Shown piece by piece: positions 18,223-27,402 of a DNA stretch of 64,000 nt; position 1 is the first letter of the stretch, and each line of letters opens with the position of its first letter. The notes beneath the pieces are model-generated. The model saw nothing but the letters and a program-made list of their open reading frames with translations. It ran no database searches and was not told the origin of the DNA. Position numbers and translations under genes: made by a program. Origin of the DNA: CAYNHF01 sp964397045 (GTDB lineage: Bacteria > Actinomycetota > Acidimicrobiia > Spongiisociales > UBA5794); contig CAYNHF010000016.1 of the NCBI GenBank assembly GCA_964397045.1, forward strand, positions 1-64,000, written 5' to 3'.

Positions 18223-18428
18223 CAACCCAGGTGGTCAAAGATCTCGCCACCGTCGGCCTCGGCATCGGTGCTCCCTTGACCCTGCTGACTGGCATCGGGG
18301 TCGGGGTAACCGTGATCGCCGGCACTCCCCCGCTGCTGGGTCTCGCGTTCGTCTTCGCCGCAGGCCTCACCCTGGTGTCAGGGCTCACCTACCTAGCGGC
18401 GGATGCCGTCGAACGAACCAAGCCCTGA
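18219..18428 (+). CDS. Small two-helix membrane protein
   Basis: 69 residues, almost entirely two hydrophobic helices (about 10-32 and 38-60) flanked by short polar ends. GTG at 18219 overlaps the stop of the previous gene by four bases. It is the last gene of the coupled membrane-protein set and converges with fabF 11 bases away. It is too short for family assignment. Confidence 0.6.
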   Translation: MTTQVVKDLATVGLGIGAPLTLLTGIGVGVTVIAGTPPLLGLAFVFAAGLTLVSGLTYLAADAVERTKP

Positions 18429-18439
18429 TTCTCGAACGG

Positions 18440-19684
18440 TTACGCCCGCCCAAAGACGAGCGCAACGTTGTGACCGCCGAAACCAAACGAGTTGCTCATC
18501 GCGTACCGCAGGTCAACCTTGCGTGCCTCGTTGGGCACATAGTCGAGGTCGCAGTCGGGGTCCGGCGTCGAATAGTTGATGGTGGGAGGTACCACGCCCT
18601 CTCGAATGGCGAGGATCGTGACGAGTGCTTCGATCCCACCCGCTGCTCCCAGCATGTGACCGAGCATCGACTTTGAGGACGAGACCGGCAGGTTGTACGC
18701 CGCGTCGCCGAACACCGTCTTGATCGCGAGCGTTTCCGTTGCATCGTTCGCCTTGGTCGACGTCCCGTGGGCATTGATGTAGTCGATATCGTCCGGTCCC
18801 ACTTGCGCATCTTGGACGGCCAAATCCATGGCGCGTGCTGCCCCACTACCTCCAGGCCGTGGCAAGGTGATGTGGTAGGCGTCCGCGGACATCCCATAGC
18901 CGAGCACCTCGCCGTAGATCTCTGCACCGCGCGCCAGCGCATGTTCGCGCTCTTCGAGCACGAGCGCTGCGGCACCTTCACCCATGACGAAGCCGTCTCG
19001 ATCCAAATCGAACGGCCGACTGGCGCCAGAAGGATCGTCGTTGCGCCTGCTCACCGCCTTGGCTGCGGCGAAGCCGGCCACCGACAATTCCACGATCCCA
19101 GCTTCCGAGCCCCCGGTGAGCATCACGTCTGCCGCGTTTCTCCGAATGATCTCCGCGGCATCTCCAATGGCGTTGGCCGAGGCTGCACACGCGGTCACGA
19201 CAGTCGTATTCGGGCCGAAGAGATGGTGTTTGATGGATACCGCGCCACCTGGAATGTTCGAAATGATCTTGGGGATCGCCACCGGCGATACCCGTCCCGG
19301 GCCGCGCTCGCGCATCAAGTCCACTTCATCCTGGGTGGTCTGAATCCCGCCGATGCCGGACCCGAGCACCACACCCGCACGTAACGCGGCAGGATCATCC
19401 TCGGCGTACTCGATACCGGCATCTGCCAACGCCATATCAGCGGCGCTGATCATGAACTGACCGTTGCGGTCAAGCCTGCGCCATTCCTTGCGCGGCATGA
19501 ACACCTCGGGGTCCCATTGCTTGACCTCAGCCGCGATCTGGGCCGAGAACTCCTCTGGATCGAACAGTGTGATGCGCTCGACGCCTGGCGTCCCAGCCAG
19601 GACGTTGTCCCACAGGGCTTCGACCGACTGACCCAGAGGGTTGACGGTGCCGAGCCCCGTCACGACGACTCTTCGTCTCGACAC
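18440..19684 (-). CDS. fabF: 3-oxoacyl-ACP synthase II (KAS II)
   Basis: 414-residue condensing enzyme of fatty acid elongation, joining malonyl-ACP to an acyl chain. The Cys-His-His triad is visible: Cys in TVVTACAASANAIG (about 164), His in INAHGTSTKANDATET (about 305) and His in FGFGGHNVALVF (about 403); the conserved Lys lies in SSKSMLGHMLGAAG. Start is GTG 19684 with AGAGGA upstream. Last gene of the fabD-fabH-fabG-acpP-fabF operon, 11 bases after acpP. Confidence 0.97.
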   Translation of the reverse strand: MSRRRVVVTGLGTVNPLGQSVEALWDNVLAGTPGVERITLFDPEEFSAQIAAEVKQWDPEVFMPRKEWRRLDRNGQFMISAADMALADAGIEYAEDDPAALRAGVVLGSGIGGIQTTQDEVDLMRERGPGRVSPVAIPKIISNIPGGAVSIKHHLFGPNTTVVTACAASANAIGDAAEIIRRNAADVMLTGGSEAGIVELSVAGFAAAKAVSRRNDDPSGASRPFDLDRDGFVMGEGAAALVLEEREHALARGAEIYGEVLGYGMSADAYHITLPRPGGSGAARAMDLAVQDAQVGPDDIDYINAHGTSTKANDATETLAIKTVFGDAAYNLPVSSSKSMLGHMLGAAGGIEALVTILAIREGVVPPTINYSTPDPDCDLDYVPNEARKVDLRYAMSNSFGFGGHNVALVFGRA

Positions 19685-19695
19685 GGTTCCTCTTT

Positions 19696-19938
19696 TCAGT
19701 CGACCTTCGCCATGATCACATCGACGGCCTCACCGACGGTGGTGATCTGCTCCGCTTCCTCGTCCGGAATCTTGACGTCGAAGTTGTCCTCCAGCGCCAT
19801 CAGCAATTCGACGACGCCGAGGGAGTCAACCTCGAGGTCCTCTTCGAATGTCGCCGACATGGTGATGTTCTCTCGCTCGAGACCAAGCTCTTCGACCAGC
19901 AGGTCGGTCAACTTGGATTCGACTTCCGCGCGTTCCAT
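19696..19938 (-). CDS. acpP: Acyl carrier protein
   Basis: 80-residue acidic four-helix carrier. The phosphopantetheine-attachment serine is in the DSL motif of EEDLEVDSLGVVELLMALED (about Ser38). ATG 19938 follows AGGAGGGA. It lies between fabG and fabF, the usual position in type II fatty acid synthesis operons. Confidence 0.97.
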   Translation of the reverse strand: MERAEVESKLTDLLVEELGLERENITMSATFEEDLEVDSLGVVELLMALEDNFDVKIPDEEAEQITTVGEAVDVIMAKVD

Positions 19939-19993
19939 GTATGAGTCCCTCCTTAAGGGCGATCGGGGGTGGGCAGCTTGGTGAAGGTGCCCA

Positions 19994-20728
19994 TCACATC
20001 ACAAGCCCACCGTCAACCAGGATGGTCTGGCCGGTGATATAGCCGGCATCGTCGGAGGCAAGATAGTCCACCGCAGACGCCACTTCTTCAGGACGTCCCA
20101 GACGCCTGAGACTGATGTTCGCTTTCACGGCCTCGGCGATATCGTCACCGAGATCGTCCGTCATTGCCGTCTCGATGAAACCGGGCGCAACCGCGTTCAC
20201 TGTGATGCCCCGAGTTCCGATCTCCTTGGACAGCGATTTGGTGAATCCGATGATGCCCGCTTTGGCTGCCGCGTAGTTGGCCTGGCCTGCGTTGCCGTGT
20301 ACCCCCGAAACCGAACTGATCGAGATGATCCGGCCCCAGCGGTTGCGGAGCATCCCACGCACCGCTTGTTTCGAACAGAGATAAACGGAACGCAAATTGG
20401 TCTCGATCACCTGATCCCATGCCTCCGTCGACAATCGCAGCAAGAGGTTGTCCTCGGTGACCCCTGCGTTGTTCACCAGAACCTCGACCCGACCGAGTGC
20501 CTCCTCCACCGCGACAAACATCGCGCTCACTGCTGCTTCATCTCCCACATCCGCCTGGAATGCGAACGCGGTACCGCCGGCATCTGTGATGAATGCCACG
20601 ACCTCGTCTGCGGCATCTGCGCTGCGGGCGTAGTTCACCGCGACCGCGTGGCCGGAAGCAGCGAGCCGCAATGCGGTGGCGCGTCCAATCCCGCGGGAAG
20701 CCCCAGTGACGAGTGCGATCCGGCTCAA
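19994..20728 (-). CDS. fabG: 3-oxoacyl-ACP reductase
   Basis: 244-residue short-chain dehydrogenase that reduces 3-oxoacyl-ACP with NADPH. TGASRGIG cofactor loop at the N-terminus, NNAG, and the Ser-Tyr-Lys active site in SSVSGVHGNAGQANYAAAK. The start is a TTG at 20728 whose last two bases form the fabH stop (ATTGA overlap); this gives the normal family length and places RIALVTGAS at residue 3. A longer frame to 20845 would add unrelated sequence. Confidence 0.95.
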   Translation of the reverse strand: MSRIALVTGASRGIGRATALRLAASGHAVAVNYARSADAADEVVAFITDAGGTAFAFQADVGDEAAVSAMFVAVEEALGRVEVLVNNAGVTEDNLLLRLSTEAWDQVIETNLRSVYLCSKQAVRGMLRNRWGRIISISSVSGVHGNAGQANYAAAKAGIIGFTKSLSKEIGTRGITVNAVAPGFIETAMTDDLGDDIAEAVKANISLRRLGRPEEVASAVDYLASDDAGYITGQTILVDGGLVM

Positions 20729-21801
20729 TCCAGCAGGCTCCTGAGGCGCTTCTCGTTGCGCCGCGTCAGCAATTCGAGTCCGGTCTCTTCGGAATCGCTG
20801 AGTCGAGCCTCGCTCACGCGGACCGGAGTGACCCGGTCGCCCCACTCGAGAGCCGCGGCGGCCCAGGTGAGGCCGCCACCAAAAGCAACGAACACCACGT
20901 GGTCGCCTGGTGAAATCCTGCCCTCCTCCAGCGCCTCCGTCAGGGCAATCGGGATACTCGCCGCCGACGTGTTGCCGTAGGAGGCGATGTTCACGAAGGC
21001 CTTCTCCGGCGGCAGCTTCATCCGGCGAGCGGTGGCATCGATGATGCGGACGTTCGCCTGATGCGGAATGAGCATGTCGACACCCTCAACCCCCCAACCG
21101 GCCTCATCTGCGACCCGGACGGCCGCCTCTCCCATCTGCACCACGGCGTTTCTGAAGATCTCGCGTCCGTCCATCTGCACCCTGCCGTCCTCTTCGATCA
21201 GCAGGTTCTCCGCCGTCCCATATCCGCCTGCGGTGAGCGAGTCGACCAACGTCCCATCCGTCCCGAGGTCCGTTGCGAGCACACCTTCGGTGCCCGTGGC
21301 AGGTTCGAGGACAACCGCACCTGCACCATCCCCAAAGAGCACCGCGGTCGAACGATCCTCGTAGCTGAGGAGCATCGAGAGCTTCTCCGAGCCCACGACG
21401 AGGACCCGGCGATACATGCCGCCCGCGATCATCGAAGCCCCGACGGTCAACGCGTAGACAAATCCGCTGCACGCTGCATTGATGTCCAACGCGGCTGCCT
21501 CGGTGAGGCCGAGCTTCGCCTGCACATACGCAGACGAACCGGGAATGAGCCGATCCGGGGTGCAGGTTGCCAGGATGAGCAAGTCGATGTCGCCCGGCTC
21601 GAGTCCGGCAGCCGCGAGCGCATGGTCGCCCGCCACCGCAGCCATGTCGGAGTTCTCGACGTGGGTGATCCTCCGCTCCTTGATACCGGTACGCGTCGTG
21701 ATCCACTCGTCGGTCGTGTCCATGACGGCTTCATAGTCGGCGTTCGTTATCACCGCGGGCGGCACACACTTACCCCAGCCTGTGATCGTCGCTCTCGGCA
21801 T
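20725..21801 (-). CDS. fabH: 3-oxoacyl-ACP synthase III (KAS III)
   Basis: 358 residues; starts fatty acid synthesis by condensing an acyl-CoA with malonyl-ACP. Active-site Cys in INAACSGFVYAL, His in LIPHQANVRIID and Asn in SYGNTSAASIPIAL. The C-terminus carries an extra acidic/basic tail of about 30 residues after the usual end. ATG 21801 (MPRATITGWG) has GAAGGGA upstream; an ATG at 21831 overlaps the fabD stop (ATGA) but lacks a ribosome binding site, so either may be used. Confidence 0.95.
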   Translation of the reverse strand: MPRATITGWGKCVPPAVITNADYEAVMDTTDEWITTRTGIKERRITHVENSDMAAVAGDHALAAAGLEPGDIDLLILATCTPDRLIPGSSAYVQAKLGLTEAAALDINAACSGFVYALTVGASMIAGGMYRRVLVVGSEKLSMLLSYEDRSTAVLFGDGAGAVVLEPATGTEGVLATDLGTDGTLVDSLTAGGYGTAENLLIEEDGRVQMDGREIFRNAVVQMGEAAVRVADEAGWGVEGVDMLIPHQANVRIIDATARRMKLPPEKAFVNIASYGNTSAASIPIALTEALEEGRISPGDHVVFVAFGGGLTWAAAALEWGDRVTPVRVSEARLSDSEETGLELLTRRNEKRLRSLLD

Positions 21802-21827
21802 ACGGGGTCCCTTCGGTTCGGTGTTGG

Positions 21828-22754
21828 TCATTGTACGGCGAGGGCGGCCACCGCCGCTGACACATCGTCGAGTGATGAAACAACGAGCACAGCGGTGCCT
21901 TTGACGGTTCGTTTCGCCATACCGGTCGTGACGTCGCCAGGTCCGATGTGAACGAAGGCTTCGACTCCAGCGTCTGCCATCGCCTGCAGACTCTCGGAGA
22001 AACGCACGGGCGTCGTGAGCTGTTCCGCCAAAGTTGCCGGGATGTCCTCGATCGGACGCGCCGTGACATTCGCGTAGACATCGAATCGCGGCGTTCGAAA
22101 TGACACCGCGGCGAGTGCGGACCCCAGATCGGCGGCGGCAGGCGCCATGATCGGTGTGTGAAACGCTCCAGCCACATTCAGCGGAATCACCCGACGCACC
22201 CCGAGCTCTCCTCTGTGCTCGCCAAGCCATGCGATGTCTGCAGCCCCTCCAGCCACGACGATCTGGCCGGGGGCATTTAGATTGGCCACCCACAAGTGAC
22301 CACCCTGGTCGCGACGGTCGGTTGCGATCGACTCTGCCGTCACTTGGTCTACGCCGATCAATGCCGCCATCCCGGAAGATGAGGCCTCGGCAGCCGATTC
22401 CATCGCAGCACCCCTGGCGGCAACCAGCCTCAACCCGGTGGCGAAATCCATCGCATCCGCCGCAGCCAGAGCCGTATATTCGCCAAGGGAGTGACCGGCT
22501 GCTGCGGTAGGCGGGTGCGACACGGCGCCGCTGAAAGCCTCCCACAACGCATACGCGACCGCATACAGGGCAGGCTGCGCCTTCCTGGTCCTGGTCAATT
22601 CGGATTCGGGTCCTCTGGCGCACAATCCGGCAAGGGACCATCCCAACACGTCATCGGTGGCAGCACCGAGCAAGTCGGAACGTTCGGCAAACACGTCTGC
22701 ACCCATTCCCACGCTCTGACTGCCCTGTCCCGGAAAGAGAACGGCATAACGCAT
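21828..22754 (-). CDS. fabD: Malonyl-CoA:ACP transacylase
   Basis: 308 residues; loads malonyl groups onto ACP. Signature GQGSQ at residues 9-13, active-site serine in AGHSLGEYTAL, conserved histidine in GAFHTPIM. First gene of the operon; ATG 22754 is preceded by GGAGGT. It is divergent from the hypothetical gene at 22869, so a promoter is expected in the 114-base gap, where TTCGACCTCCAGGTGTTCGAA is a partly symmetric block just upstream of the start. Confidence 0.96.
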   Translation of the reverse strand: MRYAVLFPGQGSQSVGMGADVFAERSDLLGAATDDVLGWSLAGLCARGPESELTRTRKAQPALYAVAYALWEAFSGAVSHPPTAAAGHSLGEYTALAAADAMDFATGLRLVAARGAAMESAAEASSSGMAALIGVDQVTAESIATDRRDQGGHLWVANLNAPGQIVVAGGAADIAWLGEHRGELGVRRVIPLNVAGAFHTPIMAPAAADLGSALAAVSFRTPRFDVYANVTARPIEDIPATLAEQLTTPVRFSESLQAMADAGVEAFVHIGPGDVTTGMAKRTVKGTAVLVVSSLDDVSAAVAALAVQ

Positions 22755-22868
22755 GGGTGGTTCGACCTCCAGGTGTTCGAAAGGATTACGGGGCGGGAGT
22801 ATGGTCGATCCCGTGGCCGAAACGCCCCATCATCTCAATCATCGCGCCGTGCCAGCCGATGAGATCTC

Positions 22869-23546
22869 ATGCGTTTGATCGGTGTGATCGTGCTCGTAGG
22901 GCTCGGAGTGTTCGTGGTGAATCTGCTGGCGCGTGCGGCAGGGCCTGCAGTCTCAGAGGACACCCCGGTTCGCGTCGAAACCGCAAACCCGGTTCGGGTG
23001 ATCCTCCCGATCGACCCGAAGGAAGACACGATCCTCGTCGAACTGATCGCCGCGCTCAAAGAACATGCCCACAGCGCCACCTCGGCTCAGATCCGTGAGG
23101 ACCTGCTCGTGATCGCCTCCGATCCGGCTCCGCTGCGCGAGATCGCATCCACCGTTTCGCAGCAGTTTGCCTCGGGTAAGGTCGCCGCGGTCGCGTTTGC
23201 GATGTATGAGGTCGACGTCACCGAGCGACGGGTCGCGATCAGTGCGGTCACCGCTGAGATCATCCCCCAGTACGCCGGAATCGGCATCAGCATCGACCAT
23301 GAAAACGGACACGCACTCATCAATGACGAGATCGCAGTTGCCTGTGGCGCCGGGATCACCCACCGCCTCGGAATGTCCGGTTGGCGCGGTGCCGGACTCG
23401 AGGACAAGATCCGTCGTGAGCTGTGGCGCGTCGGCGACGTGGCGCACGATCTATATCACTCGGCTGTGTCCGGGATTCCGCCGACCCAGCACAGGCCTCA
23501 TGCGGCGCGCGCCGCGGACCAGGCCATTGCTGCTGAATGCGCCTGA
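22869..23546 (+). CDS. Membrane-anchored hypothetical protein
   Basis: 225 residues. An N-terminal transmembrane segment (MRLIGVIVLVGLGVFVVNLL) is followed by a soluble domain with several conserved-looking histidines (DHENGHALIND, GITHRLGMSGW). It ends with a helical tail. No family can be named. ATG 22869 has no clear ribosome binding site. It lies between the divergent fabD and the phosphorylase gene, 89 bases before the latter. Confidence 0.55.
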   Translation: MRLIGVIVLVGLGVFVVNLLARAAGPAVSEDTPVRVETANPVRVILPIDPKEDTILVELIAALKEHAHSATSAQIREDLLVIASDPAPLREIASTVSQQFASGKVAAVAFAMYEVDVTERRVAISAVTAEIIPQYAGIGISIDHENGHALINDEIAVACGAGITHRLGMSGWRGAGLEDKIRRELWRVGDVAHDLYHSAVSGIPPTQHRPHAARAADQAIAAECA

Positions 23547-23635
23547 GGTCACTCTCGCGGATGCCGTTGCCCCGATGAACGCCTACAGTTCCGCCGTCTG
23601 AACCGCTTTCCACCGAGCCCGTCATCAGAGGAATC

Positions 23636-25774
23636 ATGCAGCAACCCGCCCGTATCTACCCGAATATTCCGATCGGCCCCAAGACGCCAATCGCGCTGCC
23701 GAAGACCTACGACCGGCTATCCGACCTCGTCTACAACATGTGGTGGTGTTGGAACGAAAACGCGATCGAGTTGTGGAGCCGCATCGATCCCGTCCGCTGG
23801 TCCCAGGGCGGCAATCCAATGTCGATCCTCCCGGTGGTCGAGCCCAGCATATGGGAGGCCCTCGAAAGCAACGCCAGCTTCTTTCAGCTCTACAAGGACG
23901 TGATCGCCGAATTCGACGACTACCTCCACGGCGACAACACCTGGTATCACCACCATCACGACGGAGAGCTGAACTCCCCAGTGGCTTATCTGTGCGCCGA
24001 GTTCGGTTTCCACACCAAGATCCGACTGTATTCCGGCGGCCTCGGAATTCTCGCTGGAGACCACGTGAAGGCCGCTTCCGACCTCGGGATCCCGCTGCTC
24101 GGTATCGGCCTGCTGTATCGCCGCGGGTATTTCCAGCAGGCGATCGACCCGGACGGAAACCAGCAACACACCTTCATCCCGATGGAGATGAGCAGACGGC
24201 CCATTCGCGAGGTGCTCGACCCGCGCACCTTCCGGCCTCTCCGCGTCAAGGTGCCGATGGCCGGCAGGGAGATCTCCGTGCGAGCCTGGCGAATCGACGT
24301 GGGCAGAGTGCCGCTCATTCTGCTCGACACCGATCTCCCGGAGAATGACCCGGCCGACCGGCCCATCACCCACCTGCTCTACGTCCGCGGACGCGAGATG
24401 CGGTTCGTACAGGAGATGGTGCTTGGGATCGGTGGAGCCAGGGTCCTCGCCGCACTCAGCATCGAGCCTTCGATGTGGCACGTCAACGAAGGACACGCTG
24501 CGCTGTCGCTCCTCGAGCGATTGAGCACCTCGATGGATGACGGTGCCACCCTCGAGGAAGCCAGACGAGCGGTCACCGAACGAACCCTGTTCACTCTGCA
24601 CACCCCGGTTCCCGCGGGCAACGAGGTGTTCGACCTCGGCCTTGCCGAGCACTACCTCAGTGGGGAGCTACCCCACATCACAGACGACCTGCTTCGCGAC
24701 CTGTCCACTCCGCCAGATGGCAACACTTCGCGTTTCGACATGGGGGCGCTGGCGATTCGCCTCTCCGAAATCAGCAACGGCGTGTCTTCGCGTCACGGTG
24801 AGGTGTCCAATCAAACCTGGGGGGCACTGAAGGGAAAGCCGATCATCAGCATCACCAACGGGATCCACCCGCAGACCTGGGTGGGACCGAACATGGCGCG
24901 GCTCTACCGCAGAAGCGTTGGAGAGTTGTGGGACCGCCAGGTGATCGACCACGGCGCGTGGGAGCGGGTACGCGATCTGTCCGCCTCCGACGTGTGGAAC
25001 GCCCACCAGACTCAGAAACAGATCATGCTGAGATTCCTCCGCTCGAGGCTCCGCGAACAAGCGGGCCGGCATGGGCGCTCGCCAGAGCGGCTGCGATGGA
25101 TCGACGATCAGCTACCGCTGGATCGACTCACGCTGGTATTTGCCAGACGATTCGCCACCTACAAGCGAGCCGGGCTCCTGTTCACAGACCCCGCCAGGGC
25201 GCGAGCGCTGCTCACCAATCCGGAACGGCCGGTGCAGATCGTGTTCGCCGGCAAGGCCCACCCCGCAGACCGCGACGGCCAGGCGCTCATCCGCTGGGTT
25301 ACCGAGATATCCCAAACTCCCGAACTCGAAGGTCACATCTTCTTCATCGAGAACTACGACATCGAACTCGGACAGGCGCTCGTCAGCGGGGCAGACGTGT
25401 GGCTCAACACCCCGCGACCGCCCAATGAGGCGAGCGGCACGTCAGGCATGAAGGCGGCAGCCAACGGTGGCCTCAACCTGTCTGTTCTCGACGGATGGTG
25501 GGTTGAGGGGTATCACGGAAGCAACGGTTGGGCCTTTTCCGAAGAACCGACATCGGATGCCGAGGACGCCGGAGTGTTGTACCACCTGCTCGAGAGCCAG
25601 GTCGTCCCCGCCTATTACGAACGGGATGCTGCCGGCCTGCCGCAGCATTGGATCCAGATGATGAAGGAGGCGATCGTTGGCGCGATCCCCCACTTCTCCA
25701 CCCAGCGAATGCTCGTGGAATACAGCGAGGCGGCATATCTGCCGCTGGGTGCCGGCACCGAAGACAACAACTAG
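23636..25774 (+). CDS. glgP: Alpha-glucan (glycogen/maltodextrin) phosphorylase
   Basis: 712-residue GT35 phosphorylase of the shorter bacterial alpha-glucan phosphorylase type. It releases glucose 1-phosphate from alpha-1,4-glucans. The pyridoxal-phosphate lysine is in SGTSGMKAAANGGLNLSV (about residue 605); phosphate and glucan site elements such as VNEGHAALSLLERL, FARRFATYKRA and IENYDIELGQALV are present. ATG 23636 follows AGAGGA. Its 3' end overlaps the convergent aminotransferase gene by four bases. Confidence 0.95.
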   Translation: MQQPARIYPNIPIGPKTPIALPKTYDRLSDLVYNMWWCWNENAIELWSRIDPVRWSQGGNPMSILPVVEPSIWEALESNASFFQLYKDVIAEFDDYLHGDNTWYHHHHDGELNSPVAYLCAEFGFHTKIRLYSGGLGILAGDHVKAASDLGIPLLGIGLLYRRGYFQQAIDPDGNQQHTFIPMEMSRRPIREVLDPRTFRPLRVKVPMAGREISVRAWRIDVGRVPLILLDTDLPENDPADRPITHLLYVRGREMRFVQEMVLGIGGARVLAALSIEPSMWHVNEGHAALSLLERLSTSMDDGATLEEARRAVTERTLFTLHTPVPAGNEVFDLGLAEHYLSGELPHITDDLLRDLSTPPDGNTSRFDMGALAIRLSEISNGVSSRHGEVSNQTWGALKGKPIISITNGIHPQTWVGPNMARLYRRSVGELWDRQVIDHGAWERVRDLSASDVWNAHQTQKQIMLRFLRSRLREQAGRHGRSPERLRWIDDQLPLDRLTLVFARRFATYKRAGLLFTDPARARALLTNPERPVQIVFAGKAHPADRDGQALIRWVTEISQTPELEGHIFFIENYDIELGQALVSGADVWLNTPRPPNEASGTSGMKAAANGGLNLSVLDGWWVEGYHGSNGWAFSEEPTSDAEDAGVLYHLLESQVVPAYYERDAAGLPQHWIQMMKEAIVGAIPHFSTQRMLVEYSEAAYLPLGAGTEDNN

Positions 25775-26943
25775 AGGCGATCGAGCGCCTTGCGGATCTG
25801 ACGTACTGCCTGCGACGTCCGGTGCTGATTCTCGACCAAGGCGAATCGGACATGTCGATCACCGGTGGACCCGAACCCGATCCCGGGACTCACGGCGACA
25901 TTGGCCTCGTGCAGCAGGTGGATCGAGAAGTCCAGCGAACCCATCTCGCCATACGACTCAGGAATCTCAGCCCAGACGAACATCGTTGCCCGCGGCTTCT
26001 CCACCTTCCACCCCACCCTGCCCAGGCCATCGACCAGCACGTCGCGGCGGGTCTCGTACTCGGCGACCACCTCATCGATGTAGTCGTCGCCTTCGTTGAG
26101 CGCAATGATGGAGGCGATCTGGATCGGCTGGAACGTTCCGTAGTCGAGATATGACTTGAGCTTGGCGAGCGCGGCAACCATTTCTGGATTCCCCACCACG
26201 AAGCCGACGCGCCATCCTGCCATCGAATGGCTCTTGGACAGGGTGAACAACTCCACCCCGACTTCCTTGGCCCCCGGCACCTGCAGCAGGCTGGGAGGCC
26301 GGTAATCGCCGTAGGCGATGTCGGCGTAGGCGAAGTCGTGCACCAGCATCACCCCGTACTTGTGGGCGAAAGCCACCAGCCGTTCGAAGAACTCCAGTTC
26401 CACCGTGGTGGTTGTGGGGTTGTGAGGGAATGAGGTCACGATCACCCGGGGACGTGGCCACGAGTCGAGAAACGCGTGACGCAAGTGCTCGAAGTAATCG
26501 GCTTCCGTCAGCACCGGCACGCCGCGAACCTCCGCTCCTGCCAGGGCCGCGGCGTAAACGTGGATCGGGTACGACGGCTCGGGCACGAGAGCGACGTCGC
26601 CCGGCTGGACCAGTGCCCACATCAGATGAGACAAGCCCTCCTTGGCGCCGATGGTGTTGATCACCTCGGTATCTGGATCGAGGGTGACTCCGAAACGGCG
26701 GGCGTACCTGGCCGCCACCGCGGTGCGTAGGTTCGGTAAACCGCGCGATGAGGAATACCGGTGATTGCGTTCGTTGCGAGCGGCCTCCACGAGCTTGTCG
26801 ACGACGAAGGGAGGCGAGGCGATGTCGGGGTTGCCGAACCCGAGATCCACCACGTCTTCGCCGCGGCGGCGGGCTTCCACCTTCAGCTGGTCGACCCTGG
26901 CGAACACATAGGGCGGCAGGTTGTAGATACGGCGGAATTCCAC
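25771..26943 (-). CDS. Aminotransferase class I/II, alanine transaminase (AlaC) type
   Basis: 390-residue fold-type I PLP enzyme. The Schiff-base lysine is in TLSKSHSMAGWRVGF (about residue 237); FPHNPTTTTVE and the Asp in VHDFAYADIAYG are cofactor contacts. The sequence LGFGNPDIASPP is typical of the AlaC/MalY-like branch that makes alanine from pyruvate and glutamate. GTG start at 26943, three bases after the DUF1232 gene, so it ends the SRPBCC-ArsA-ROK-DUF1232 run. Confidence 0.88.
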   Translation of the reverse strand: MEFRRIYNLPPYVFARVDQLKVEARRRGEDVVDLGFGNPDIASPPFVVDKLVEAARNERNHRYSSSRGLPNLRTAVAARYARRFGVTLDPDTEVINTIGAKEGLSHLMWALVQPGDVALVPEPSYPIHVYAAALAGAEVRGVPVLTEADYFEHLRHAFLDSWPRPRVIVTSFPHNPTTTTVELEFFERLVAFAHKYGVMLVHDFAYADIAYGDYRPPSLLQVPGAKEVGVELFTLSKSHSMAGWRVGFVVGNPEMVAALAKLKSYLDYGTFQPIQIASIIALNEGDDYIDEVVAEYETRRDVLVDGLGRVGWKVEKPRATMFVWAEIPESYGEMGSLDFSIHLLHEANVAVSPGIGFGSTGDRHVRFALVENQHRTSQAVRQIRKALDRL

Positions 26944-26946
26944 GAG

Positions 26947-27402
26947 CTAATCGCCGACGAGCGCACTGCGCAGTGGGGGCGGCATGAAGTCTGCGACCCA
27001 ATTGATGACGCCGTAGACCACCTCGAGCGCCTCGGGATCGCCGTCCCAGTACTCGCGAAGCACAGTCGGCGGCACCCCGTTCAGCAGATGATTGATCGAG
27101 AAGACCATCAGCAGGAGATCGTCGACCTGGCCGATCACCGGAAAGAGCGCCTCCGGGATGAGATCAATGGGCGACATCACGTACAGCCCGGCGAAACCCA
27201 TCAGCAGCTTGCGACGTCGCGGTACCCGGGGGTCGCGAAGCAGTCGAGCCATCAGCTTCACCAGGTTCGGCAGCACGAGGATCGCCTCGCGCAGCAACTC
27301 GGCCCCGGATCGACGCGGCGTCGGCGCTTCGAGGTCCGGACCCCACGGATCGGAAACATCGGAAACCGGGACGATACGAACGGGGGGCTGCGAGTTACTC
27401 AT
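26947..27402 (-). CDS. DUF1232 (YkvA-like) membrane protein
   Basis: 151 residues with the DUF1232 signature YVMSPIDLIPEALFPVIGQVDDLL in the centre, flanked by hydrophobic segments; N-terminal 30 residues are proline-rich. Start ATG at 27402 overlaps the ROK kinase stop by one base (TGATG), so the genes are coupled. Function unknown for the family. Confidence 0.85.
   Translation of the reverse strand: MSNSQPPVRIVPVSDVSDPWGPDLEAPTPRRSGAELLREAILVLPNLVKLMARLLRDPRVPRRRKLLMGFAGLYVMSPIDLIPEALFPVIGQVDDLLLMVFSINHLLNGVPPTVLREYWDGDPEALEVVYGVINWVADFMPPPLRSALVGD

Noticed and set aside
20725..22641. 638-residue minus-strand frame covering fabH and part of fabD
   Set aside because: Only the last 358 residues are FabH; the rest is an out-of-frame reading of fabD.
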